Below, one piece after another: positions 49,541 through 59,956 of a stretch of 64,000 bases of DNA; the stretch's first letter is position 1, and the number at the start of each line of letters is the position of its first letter. Origin of the DNA: Terfezia claveryi (lineage: Eukaryota; Ascomycota; Pezizomycetes; Pezizales; Pezizaceae). The notes under the pieces were generated by a model. The model did not search any database. It was not told the DNA's origin and saw only the letters and a list, made by a program, of their open reading frames with translations. A program made the position numbers and the translations under genes. The stretch lies in NCBI GenBank assembly GCA_015179025.1, contig WHUX01000124.1, positions 95,685-159,684 of the forward strand, written 5' to 3'.

Positions 49541-52008
49541 ATTCGGGCAGTGATTTTGGGGTGTGTTCGCAGGTTGCTTGGGGCAGTGATATGATATTGT
49601 CAATTTTCTATTTAGCTAGTTTAGATTATATCAAGAATAATACAAATTTTTGGAAATACATAAATTGCGGGTACAAGAGATACACAAGCGCAATCACGCC
49701 TATGCTAGTCGCTTATTCTGCAATCGCATGTTACTCAAATTACCACTCCGCTCATAGAGAAGATGAGATCAGGACAGCGTGAAGGAAGGAGATAAATAAG
49801 ATCGATGGGGATTTGCTTCTGGACACATGAAATGAAGTGATTTCCGTCGGACGGAGTGCAAGGTTACAGTTGGCATGTTACTGTATGTAAAAGGGCGTCG
49901 GGGTGCTTCAGACGCACCAGACGCAGATATTATTTTTGCTGATGGCTCTCAAGGCCACCATGTATATATATCTCTTCGCTTTCGCACTCTTGTTGGATCC
50001 CCATCCAACGTCTTGTATACTAAATACAGACCTTGCTTCCTCCTCACGTTGGTGCACCTCCCTTGTGCACCCCCCTTGCCTTGTCTTGTCTCCGCAGCCC
50101 CAGCCCCGCAACCCACCTCGCGAACCCCTTGCCCCTGCCTTTGAACATCCTGCCCTCCGTGACAACTTCCCCTTGCCCCCTCATCACACACGTAGCCTCT
50201 CCTACGTGTGCGACCCCCTTGCCCCTTGCCCAGGCGTACCCCTTGGTCGCCGTGTCCCTCGAGCCTCGTTACAATAATAGTAGTACCAATTACCAATTTT
50301 TGATAACTCAACTATACTAATATAATAATAATTAGAGAAGAGGAAAATGTGAGGTGGAATAGCTTGTTTTACCTTCTCTAAACCCTTACATTTATAGCAA
50401 GCTAGATCTAGGAATATATCTAATAATTACTACTGTAAAGGGAAATTTCCTAAAAGTACTTAAGTAACAAAGGTATCTAATTAGATAGGTAGAGAGGTAA
50501 AAATAATTAGCTACCAATACCTACTGTATAGTACTAGATTATCTTAGATAAGTATCCCTTATACAAAAAGCAATGAATAGAAGATCTACCAACAAATATT
50601 AATGCTGCATGTGATACTGTACTTTAGGGATATTTTGATAATAATACAAGCACTCCATCCTCATTGATGCATTCTGGTGTGATTCACGCATGTTCATATT
50701 CATTTTATGGCATGATTTATAATATCTACCAATGCCATCAATACCGCATATGATACTCAGGGCATCATAACTTGTAAGTAATACCAACACCTATTATTCA
50801 CAGTAAGCACTCCCTATAAGACACCTCATTGACGCATTTTGGCGTGATTTACGCATGTTGAGACCTCATATGTTGTTCACCAGAGACTCATTTACTTATT
50901 ATATATATTGCGATCAAAGCCAGCATCAATTACTCTTATAGAGACAAAGCCATCTGCCAATTCAAATAAAAAAAAAAACAGGTGATAACCAAATTCTATC
51001 TTCCTTCTACTCTTTAGACAATTAATTCAGATGGGGAAGGAGGACGAGGACAAGCGCCACAGGGTATTTGTTCTAACTCAAAATTTGAGATTTAAGCTAA
51101 CTATTTCAGGCCACCTTCTTACTGAGCAAAGCGACCACCTTTAAACAGAGTCAGCAGAAAGCGACCACCTTACAGAGTCAGTAGATCAATATCGATAAAT
51201 TTTCGGCTTATGGCTGGCTTCCCAGTGAACTTCGACTTTCCTCTCAACATTTCTCTCCTCCACCCTCTAATGCTGTTGTGTCGGCTGCAGTGGCTGAGCC
51301 AGATGTGGTAGCAATGACGGAGGCTATATATTATTTTAAGGCTAAATTAGCGGCTGAGCAGGCAGAGGCAGCACCTGAGGCAACAGTTGCATCAATGTCG
51401 AATGAGCACTTGCCAGCAAAAATAATATCTGCGTCGGGTGCGTCTGAAGCACCCGACGCCCTTTTACATAACTGCCGATTCCGATGCCAACTGTAACCTT
51501 GCACTCCGTCCGACGGAAATCACTTCATTTCATGTGTCCAGAAGCAAATCCAATTTATCCCGCTTCCTAATAGATCTATTTTATTTCTATGCTTCCTCCA
51601 AGATCCATCCTCTTTGTTGGCCTTCTCAAAGATCGATCTTATTTATCTCCTTCCTTCACGCTGTCCTAATCTCATCTTCTCTATAAGCGGAGTGGTAATT
51701 TGAGTAACATGCGATTGCAGAATAAGCGACTAGCATAGGCGTGATTGCGCTTGTGTATCTCTTGTACCCGCAATTTATGTATTTCCAAAAATTTGTATTA
51801 TTCTTGATATAATCTAAACTAGCTAAATAGAAAATTGACAATATCATATCACTGCCCCAAGCAACCTGCGAACACACCCCAAAATCACTGCCCGAATGGC
51901 CCATATATGCGACCTAGAAATCAGAGTGCAAATAGCCCATATATCCGCGTGCAAATAGCCCTGGAAGTCAGCTCCAAATAGCCCATATATCCAACCGTGC
52001 AAATAGCC
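49430..52008. mobile_element. 2.6-kb foldback element with long inverted arms
   Basis: Left arm 49430-49941 and right arm 51414-52008 are near-identical in opposite orientation; the same 82-codon frame reads out of both (49534-49782 + and 51656-51904 -). The right arm has about 80 extra bases near 51553-51632. Each arm base carries a hairpin built on GCGTCGGGTGC / GCACCCGACGC (right side 51430-51470; imperfect on the left). The core between the arms has a C-rich block (50030-50260), an LTR-like piece and a short Ala/Glu-rich frame (51278 onward). No transposase is seen. The right tip interrupts a Copia protease frame exactly after its HITG residues. Confidence 0.75.
50301..50593 (-). repeat. 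Candidate Copia-type LTR inside the foldback element
   Basis: On the minus strand the segment starts TGTTGG and ends GTTATCA, the TG...CA form of an LTR. Directly after it comes AAAATTGGTA, reminiscent of the initiator-tRNA primer binding site (usual form TGGTATCAGAG). It is AT-rich like Copia LTRs. No second LTR was found in the window, so this is a solo or captured copy. Confidence 0.35.
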
Positions 52009-52740
52009 AGTAATATGGACTGAACAGCAGGTATCAGTCCACCATCTAGTTAAGGGTTCCTTGGAGGTTGCCATTTTACAGTATGCTATCTACATATCCT
52101 CTTCAGAGGTTGTATTAGTAGTAGCAATATATAATTGAGCCTTATTAGCACCTTTCTTCTTAGTTCAATACTCCGATTCATTGTGTAGTATCCCGGGATA
52201 TTCCTTAGTCTTATAATACATGCAGGAACACTAAGTGGTAGCAAATGCTACTTGGGGTTCAATGGATTCATTTTTTTTGCTATATAAGTTTGGGTATGCA
52301 CTAAGCTCTCGGAGCCTAAATACTATATCATCATATAAGGGGCAGCTTAATCTACTCGTAATATTACTTATGATATTTTGATACATATGGGTATTTGAGA
52401 GAGTAGACAATAGTATTGTAGCCTTCTACTCATTAGTATTGGTAAAATTTTTTATCTCTGTGGCCAGGGAGTTAGTGCTAGCAGTGCTACTGGCTATATT
52501 CTATTGGAGCAGGTTCCATTTCTATTCAAAAGATATAATATGATTTTTAAGATACAGTCTCCTATCATCGAATTGGAGAGCAATAATGTTTAGAAGAAGT
52601 ATTGATTGATGTGTTCAAGTTCTACCTTTGTAGTGAGCTTTAAGTTCATCCTAAGCTTCCTTGGCTATTTCATAGCCAGCAATAAGGGCCTGGGGTTCTT
52701 CCAAGTAGAATGCATAGCACCTGACGCTGTCCATATATTC
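52009..52740 (-). pseudogene. RIP-like decayed Copia gag/protease start
   Basis: The minus-strand frame shows a Copia gag: AKEA-stop-DELKAHYKGRT, then a leucine-rich LLLNIIALQFDDRRLYL block, then a zinc-knuckle relic (C-S-C-M-Y-Y-K-T-K), and the start of the protease (T-D-T ... S-V-H-I-T-G). Stops fall at 52651-52653, 52615-52617, 52522-52524, 52501-52503, 52426-52428, 52231-52233, 52165-52167 and 52090-52092 (six TAG, two TGA). At least five stand where the family has Trp, meaning TGG became TAG or TGA. On the plus strand these are C-to-T changes, mostly CpA to TpA. The downstream integrase and reverse transcriptase are missing, cut off by the foldback element. Confidence 0.75.
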
Positions 52741-52918
52741 TGAGGGCGTGCATGGGATGCATGGGAAGCAGCAAGAATTAGGTGATGTACCTGACGCAAC
52801 CCATATATTCCGAGAGTGCATGGGACGCATATGACGCAGCAAGAATTTCGTGAAGCATGGGATGCAGCAAAAATTGTCAGTGCGTCATGACGCAGATTTT
52901 TTTTTGCTGATGTAGTGA
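52715..52918. repeat. Short repeat insertion in the gag relic
   Basis: Two diverged copies of a CCATATATTC(T/C)GAG unit, each with GCATGGGA(T/C)GCAT, run through here. It ends at a perfect 14-bp palindrome TGCGTCATGACGCA (52882-52895) and GACGCAGATTTTTTTTTGCTGATG-like sequence. The same tail (GACGCAGAT, T-run, TTGCTGATG) closes the left arm of the foldback element at 49921-49943. Confidence 0.5.
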
Positions 52919-53894
52919 AGGAACCGAGGAGTCCGTCATTTCCGAAGGGGGCAGACATTTCACCCGCGGTATGGATGGTTTTGTTGCAAGAGTACTATAG
53001 AGCCCATAGGGCCCCCGTGTTAAAAATGGTGTGGTTGGTGGAGGTCCACATTATGCTCTCATCTTTGACGCAAATATGAAGGAAACTTGTTGCGCTGGAT
53101 TTGAAACTGGGTCTATAGAGACTCCTCGTCATGCGGTAGAAAGTTGTTTTTGCTGATTGCAATTGGTGAGAATCAAAAGCCAGTCCGTTATTTTTGCAAA
53201 AGCGTTAAGTTGACGTTGGTAGTGCGGCATCGGTGAGGTTTATGAGAATGATGGTAGCTTGGGTAGCAACAATAGCGTTACTTCGTACCGGTAATAAGAA
53301 TTTGAAAATACATGAATTAATTGAATTAATTTAAATTTTTGAAATCCAACAACGGATGGAGTTAGGAGGTTGAATTTAAATTTTTTTTTCATATCCAACA
53401 ATGATATGCAGTTAGGTGGGTCTTTTCACAGTTTTCAACAATGTAATCCGGCTCAATAGTCTAGTCGTATGCAGACTTTGTGTCCATTACTGCTTTCGTC
53501 TTTAACATCCCTCCTGATTTCTTCGCCGGTAACTACCTACCGGCAGACGGTAAAACTAGATTTCTTCGTTCTTTTGCCCAGCCCCACATCGTGACGGTAC
53601 AACCGGTACGGTACTACTCATACTTGGCTGGGACTTGTACCAACCGGACTCATCATCTCGGACAGTGCACTAACTACCGGCAGGGTAGCCAAGGGCTTGT
53701 GCCAACTAGACTTAAGTAGCCTCCACTTTCGATTCTTTCTGTTAGGACCTGTGCCGGCAGGCTGAACTGGTCAGCTAACATGTGGGTAAAAAGGGGCTTG
53801 GTAAATTTGAAATCATGAGACACTTTCGCGATCCAACGAATACGAAATGAAATTTCAGCGTCACATGCTTGTGCCAACCAGACTAGGTAGCTAC
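52919..53894. other. Repeat-rich, with degenerate MITE ends
   Basis: Copies of the MITE terminus in right-end orientation occur at 53633-53650 (ACTTGTACCAACCGGACT), 53697-53714 (TTGTGCCAACTAGACTTA) and 53869-53885 (TTGTGCCAACCAGACTA). CCGGCAG and GTGGGTAAAAAGGGGCTTGG segments repeat into the next element. No gene seen. Confidence 0.55.
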
Positions 53895-54249
53895 CATTTC
53901 TGTACGACCTGTACCGGCAGATTGCTAACCATGTGGGTAAAAATGGGGCTTGGTAGGGACGGAGATGTATGCTGAAATTGGTAACTCATAATTTGCTGAT
54001 CTCCACATCCTACGAAATCATGAGACACCTTCGATGCCAACGAATACGAAATGAAATTTCAGCGTAAAATGGGGCTTGGTAGGGACAAAGATGTACGCTG
54101 AAATTGGTAACTCCTAATTTGCCGATCTCCACATCCCTACGAAATCATGAGACACTTTCGATGATTCACCGATCCAACGAATACGAAATGAAATTTCAGC
54201 GTCACATGCTTCCCATTTGTACCTCATGCCCACAGGTCGTACAGAAATG
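53895..54249. repeat. 355-bp inverted-repeat element with internal tandem copies
   Basis: CATTTCTGTACGACCTGT at 53895-53912 is matched exactly by its reverse complement at 54232-54249. Between them a unit of about 130 bp (AAATGGGGCTTGGTAGGGAC ... GAAATTTCAGCGT) occurs twice in tandem (from about 53938 and about 54066). A partial third copy lies outside on the left (about 53788-53862). There is no coding capacity. It is probably a small non-autonomous transposon. Confidence 0.65.
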
Positions 54250-54574
54250 ATCGAAAGAGGTAGTTACCAGTTGTAAGCGAGCGCATATCTAGGCTGTTTT
54301 AGGGGCATTAGCCAGGCTCACGCGGACTAGGTTATGTAGGCTAATAGAGGGGGATTATCCAGGCTCACGTGGACGGGGTTATTAACCGTCTGTTGCTAGT
54401 TTTATTGGGAACTTGGTTGGATAAGTGTCTCGGCAGACAATTATATTTGAAACCAACGGCATTAACTATTCCTTCAATCTCCCAACAATCTTAGCATTCG
54501 TTATAAAATTAATATGTTAAAAACTTTTGTCCCATTTTTTCCCGCACTAGCCAACATTTTCTTTACCATTACCG

Positions 54575-54748
54575 CATCCACTGGCGAACAATGATCCTTG
54601 TCAGTTTAAAGACATAGGCCGAGCTTATGCAGTAAAGGTGATATCCGAGTGCAAAACAGGTGGTGGTAACATGCTCACTGACCTGCTAATAATGATGTCT
54701 TCAGCGAAAGTCAGAGAACTGACAAGGATCGTTATTCGCCAGTGGATG
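54575..54748. repeat. 174-bp element with 32-bp imperfect inverted repeats
   Basis: The left end begins CATCCACTGGCGAACAATGA and the right end, read in reverse, begins CATCCACTGGCGAATAACGA. The 32 bases differ at two positions. About 110 bases separate the arms. It could be a MITE or a transcribed hairpin. No open frame of interest is inside. Confidence 0.6.
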
Positions 54749-55380
54749 TGGTACCCTCACACAGCAGATATCTGTCCTATAGATTTAAAGGCTGCAAGAA
54801 AGGAAGGCAGTTGTCTTTTCACAGCCAGATCCACAACCTCCACTTTACAAAATTCAATAGATAGCCGGCTGGAAATATCAATTAACCTGTTTCCTCCAAC
54901 ATCAATTGCAGCCAGATCTCCTCACACGAGCTACCATGTGTACCCGATTCACTCACATTTACGCCTGCTGCCACTACACTCAATCCATTATATATTGTGC
55001 AAGCTCGCGAACACTATACGGGGATTGCCAGATCAAAGAAAGGGAACATGAGCACGAGTACTCTTGCGACGACTGTGATGAAGAGGAACAAGCTGAAGCT
55101 GAAGAAGAAGAGAAGAACAACACTGAATAATCTAAGAAGACCAAGGAGGGTAAAGAGAAACAGTGGCATGGCATTTTGGGAAGATCATGAAACTTGACGG
55201 GTACCACTTCCGGAAATTCTGTTTTTCTCTCACATTTTATTTTCTTTCGTATTTGATAAAATGCTTCATAAAGTGTACCAGATTCATTGAGTACAGAGAA
55301 CATAACTTAACCTAAAGAAAAAAAATGGAAAATGAAATAATGTGAACCTTAGAGATATCCTTGCCTGGAAACAGTCTCCG
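54749..55380. other. Intergenic
   Basis: Short frames here (for example 54638-55051 and 54997-55197, +) are low-complexity and unsupported. Confidence 0.4.
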
Positions 55381-55793
55381 TTAGAACTTGAGGAGCCCAC
55401 AATTCTGCATAACTCTTCGTGCACGACAATTGTAAATAGCTGCCTTAAACGAAACGTCAGTCCCCTAAAAGGATGAAATGAAATAAGTAAACTCACTCAT
55501 GTCCTAGAAAATCCACCTTGCCCTAAAGCCTGAGTCAAAGAATCAAGTTTATCACTAATACCCGACATCATGGCTTCAAGTTTCTTCAGCCGGTTGTTCA
55601 TCAACTGCAATTCATTCAATTCCTTTTGTATTTGATCTAATTTATTACTTGCACTCTCCATGCGGTTGGTGAATGGAAAGACGACACCAGCTAGAATAGC
55701 TAATGACTCGGCGATAGAACTGGCACCCTCGAAAGCGTTTTGACGAGACTGGATTTCATCGGCAACAGTTGTTTGACTATCGGGGGTAGACAT
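55381..55793 (-). CDS. Small coiled-coil protein, possibly a decaying gene
   Basis: The clear part is 55793-55497, 98 residues from the ATG at 55793. It has an N-terminal QTTVADEIQSRQNAFEGASS segment and then a heptad-like helix (MESASNKLDQIQKELNELQL, NNRLKKLEAMMSGISDKLDS), so a coiled coil is likely. Just past the TGA at 55497-55499, a coding-like stretch at 55464-55381 reads GTDVSFKAAIYNCRARRV and on to a TAA. A GTGAGT stands right after the TGA, but the gap is only 32 nt, too short for a normal intron. The two pieces may be one gene damaged by a stop and a deletion, or the 98-residue product may be complete. I do not recognise a family with certainty. Confidence 0.5.
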
Positions 55794-56059
55794 GTTGATG
55801 GGGGAAAGAGCATACAGAGAATACGGAAAAAAAAACAGGAAATAACAGACACATAAATATAAAAGCAACAAAGTCGTTGGATGATGAACAGGGATAGGGA
55901 TGGGTAAGTTCACAGGGGTGTAAATGAGGGATAACGTACAGGATAGTAATTGTACTCCGTGATACCAAATTAATTGGTTAAGGGACCTGATTAGCACCCT
56001 AGTCAACATCCAACCCCACTTGCAACTCTCAATATTTTTATGACACCACACCAGTACAA
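55794..56059. other. Upstream region of the coiled-coil gene
   Basis: A/T-rich with no other gene. The frame continues open upstream of 55793 to 56051, but its composition (Leu/Tyr-rich) is not protein-like. Confidence 0.4.
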
Positions 56060-57840
56060 AATATATTGCTTACATTATAATGTATAAAGTTGCTTATTTT
56101 ATAAAGTAATTAAAATTATAAAGCAAAATTCGGGTACACGAAACTTACTTTATAAAGTTGATTACATTATAAAGTTGCTTATTTTATAAAGTAATTAAAA
56201 TTATAAAGCAAGATTCGTGTACACGAAACTTAGCCACTGCCACACGCCACATTGTCCTCATTGGTACATGGATTTTTCTTCACTTCACGATTCATGAAGT
56301 CAACACATGAATAATGCTTCAATGTTTTCACGATTCGTGAAGTGCTTGGCACATGAATTTTTCCTTCAATGTCTTCACGAGTAATACTGGTACCCCGTGA
56401 TATCAAGTGACTATGTTCCTGCGTAGAAATATATTGCTTACTTTATAATGTTGATTACATTATAAAGTTGCTTATTTTATAAAGTAATTAAAATTATAAA
56501 GCAAGATTCGTGTACACGAAACTTAGCCACTGCCACACTTCACTTCACGATTCATGAAGTCAACACATGAATAATGCTTCAATGTCTTCACGATTCGTGA
56601 AGCGCTTGGCACATGAATTTTTCCTTCAATGTCTTCACGAGTAATACCGGTACCCCATGATACCAAGTGACTATGTTCGTGTGTAGAAATATAGTGGTTA
56701 CTTTATAATGTTGTTTACAATATGAAGTTGCTTATTTTATAAAGTAATCAAAATTATAAAGCAAGATTCGTGTACATGAAACTTAGCCACTGCCACACAC
56801 TACACTGTCCTAAGTCAACACATGTTGATGCGATGGGAATGAACTCTAACATCCAGACGTTGAGCTTATGTCAACCAACCACCATCCAGACGGCTATTGT
56901 TGCCCCGATGGCGTCGGGATTGTATTGCGATGCAGCGCAGGCCCTAGTTGCGTCTGGATTGTAATGCATACTTCAATGTCTTCACGATTCGTGATGTCTT
57001 CACGAGTAATACCGGTACCCCGTAATACCAAGTGACTATGTTCATGCGTAGAAATATATTGCTTACATTATAAGGTAGTTTACATTAATAAGTTGCTTAT
57101 TTTATAAAGTAATCAAAATTATATAGCAAGATTCGTGTACACGAAACTTAGCCAATGCCACATGCCACACTATAGCTCTTGAATCATATAAATCTAACTA
57201 AGCTCTTCAATTGTCTTCACGATTCGTCAAAGCTTCACGATTCGTGAAGTCAACGCATCACACGATTCGCTTGGCACATGGATTTTTCTTCAATGTCTTC
57301 ACGATTCGTGAAGTCAACGCATGGATAGTGTCTTCAATGTCTTCGTCTTCAATGCTTCACGATTCGTGAAGTCAACGCATCACACGATTCGCTTGGCACA
57401 TGGATTTTTCTTCAATGTCTTCACGATTCGTGAAGTCAACGCATGGATAGTGTCTTCAATGTCTTCGTCTTCAATGCTTCACGATTCGTGAAGTCAACGC
57501 ATCATACGATTCGCTTGGCACATGGATTTTTCTTCAATGTCTTCACGATTCGTGAAGTCAATGCATGGATAGTGTCTTCAATTTTTTCTTCAATGTCTTC
57601 ACATGGATAATGTCTTCAATGTCTTCACGATTCGTGAAGTCAACGCATGGATAGTGTCTTCAATGTCTTCGTCTTCAATGCTTCACGATTTGTGAAGTCA
57701 ATGCATCACACGATTTGCATGGATTTTTCTTCAATGTCTTCACGATTTGTGAAGTCAACGCATGGATAATGTCTTCAACTCACACGATTCGTGAAGCGCA
57801 TGGCATTGGATTTTTCTTCATGTCTTCACGATTCGGGAAA
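56060..57840. repeat. Palindrome-rich satellite block
   Basis: Two interleaved repeat types. Type A (about 56060-57150) is an AT-rich unit with TATAAAGTAATTAAAATTAT followed by GATTCGTGTACACGAAAC, about five diverged copies. Its core TTCGTGTACACGAA is a perfect 14-bp palindrome at 56214, 56507 and 57132. Type B (from about 56281 to 57840) is built on the near-palindrome TTCACGATTCGTGAA, at least ten copies. It forms about three tandem 122-bp units between about 57261 and 57590 containing CTTGGCACATGGATTTTTC and TCAACGCATGGATAGTGTC. Both cores share TCGTG facing CACGA. The block contains no gene; frames in it are chance. Confidence 0.8.
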
Positions 57841-57934
57841 ACAAGAAGAGACAGAAGGGGATTTATCTCGAGGGGCAAGAGGAGTGACAGGAATAGTAGA
57901 ATGATAAATAGAATCTTCAACATCTGATAATTGT

Positions 57935-58916
57935 TCATATGATGAAAATTCTCGATCTTTGAATTGCCTTCTCTTTTCCCTTCTCAAGATAAGTCCATCC
58001 AGTAGATTTAGGTGAGGTTTCTGGAGTCATTTCTGGAGGAGAGGTTGGAGATAGAAGGGGTGAAGCTGGAGGAGGTTGGTCTTCTGCTGCTAATGCTTGG
58101 AGATACCTCTGATCTGCCTGATAGATCTTGCAGACATAGGTGTAATGACTGCGTTCATCACAGTATGAACAGTGGTTGTTAGGAGGAGCTCTATTCTGGT
58201 TGATGAGAGATGAACTATGATATTGACAGCCTTCATCTTTGCATCCAGTCCAGTGCATAAGTGCGTGCTTAGCCCTGAATCTAGCTGCATTGACAGAGTC
58301 TTCACTGGTAGGATTGTGTTTGGAAAGAGTCATAGGTCTTTGCTTGAAAGCGGAGTTGTCCAATATAGAGAGCAGAGCTTCTGCCGTATATCTGGAATAA
58401 TTGGAGGGGGTGCTGAGACGTGGGGTGGTTCTGAGTAAACCGGAGGCGTGAAGGAGGGTGCGGAATTCTAGAGGTTGAGGAGTATCGATTGAGTGTGGAA
58501 TAGTCTAAGAGGGACAAGAAATGGGTTTTAAGCTGTAGAGGTGCTGGCGACTGGGCAGCCGCTTGCAGAGCAGGTTGATCAGGCCGCGGAGGTGGAGGCT
58601 GAACAGCAGGCTGTTGGGGGTTGATGACGCATTGACTGTTGGTATTGCTTTGTTTCAATTTTGTCACATGAGCCACCTTCAAGGTTGGTGATCTATGTTG
58701 ATAATGCTGAGCCTGGCGATACGTAGGTGCTGGAGTAGGTGCCTGCGGTACAGGGGCCTGCGCTGCTGCCTCCTGACCCCGCATTCCCTGTGGTCGCTGC
58801 CTGGCCAACCCTGATTTGCCTGATATAATACATCCTCTCAGAGGGCTTCCCCTTAGTGGAACTTCACTCAAACCCTCAAATTGGTCCAAGATATGGGCCA
58901 GCGAACCCACTGCCAT
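57935..58916 (-). pseudogene. Retroelement gag-like sequence, frame-broken
   Basis: The upstream part (58916-58302) begins AVGSLAHILDQFEGLSE and is Pro/Gln-rich. The downstream part (58363-57935) is in another frame. It contains HWTGCKDEGCQYHSS and a zinc-knuckle-like CSYCDERSHYTYVC, a combination seen in gag-type proteins of fungal LTR elements (family knowledge). The two frames join around 58300-58400, implying a frameshift or an unseen intron. No protease, reverse transcriptase or integrase is nearby. A diverged copy of the upstream part lies at 59200-59455. Confidence 0.5.
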
Positions 58917-59199
58917 AATAGATAGGAGGATTTGGGTACCAGTATTAGAGCGATGGGGCCAAAAAGTGGCAGCATAGGGTGGGGCCAGTAATTTTGTATA
59001 TATAGCTGCAGTTGTTTTGTGATAATTTTCACCCTATATATGTAATATATTTTACGTACATAAAGCGAAGCATTTTTATAAAGCAAGGGGCTACTGGTTA
59101 GATCAATCAACCAGATGTGGCATGAGACTACAACAAGATTACCTCGGCTTTGTAGCATTGGGTGGGGTGCATGGTAGTCTGGTTGGTTGGTTAAAGGTG

Positions 59200-59456
59200 A
59201 TGCATTGGCTGTTGGTAACTATTGCTTTTTTTCAATTTTGTCACATGAGCCACCTTCATATTTTCATTCCAGCTGATGCTGTTGATGTTGATAATGCTGA
59301 GCCTGGCCATACGTAGGTGCTGGAGTAGGTGCCTGTACAGCTGATGGGGTACAGGGGTATAGAGGCCTGCACTGCTGCCTCCCATTTCCCTTGCATACTC
59401 TCAGAGGGCTTCCCCTTAGTTGAAGATATGGGGCGGCGAACCCACTACCATAATGA
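59200..59456 (-). repeat. Second, diverged copy of the gag-like 5' part
   Basis: Matches 58621-58915 in the same orientation with several indels. Shared blocks include TTTCAATTTTGTCACATGAG, GATAATGCTGAGCCTGGC, TACGTAGGTGCTGGAGTAGG and CTCAGAGGGCTTCCCCTTAG. This indicates a tandem or nested duplication of the element. A MITE-like TAGTCTGGTTGG starts at 59174 next to it. Confidence 0.65.
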
Positions 59457-59956
59457 ACCACGAGCAATTAGCAGGCCTGGACAAGACAATGTGACAATTG
59501 GTGTCCCTGCCGTTCTAGATATGAAATGCGCCCAACTCAATAATGTCTTAAGTGAAGCGCCTAATACGTAGTGATCGTAAGCAAGAGATTCTGAGGGTAT
59601 GATTGCGGGGTTAAACAGGCATCGATGTTTATGATACCACGCTACAGTACAACGGTCCATTTTTTTGGAAAATGTTCACGTGCAAAAACAAAGTGAAATA
59701 TGCTTATGAAATTACGCTAGCCAACTCCATCGCTTGCGTGATTGTGAGCAAGGTACGGATACCTAAAGGTACCAGTAACTAGTGCGCCAAGATCTATTTA
59801 AACCCAACCTTCCAGCCAAAACATTCTCGTATTCTTTGCCAGGATTTCAAAATTTCGGCGACAAACTACATCTTCCCTACCAAGGTCCGTTTGAGTTCTT
59901 GCTAGATGTATTCAACCACGGTTAGCTTGCATGACTGCTATTAAAGAGTGACAAAA
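59457..59956. other. Intergenic
   Basis: Nothing recognised between the gag copy and the small minus-strand frame. Confidence 0.4.

Noticed and set aside
49949..50311. Gly/Arg-rich minus-strand frame inside the foldback core
   Set aside because: Composition follows the C-rich DNA tract; no conserved motif, so not called as a gene.
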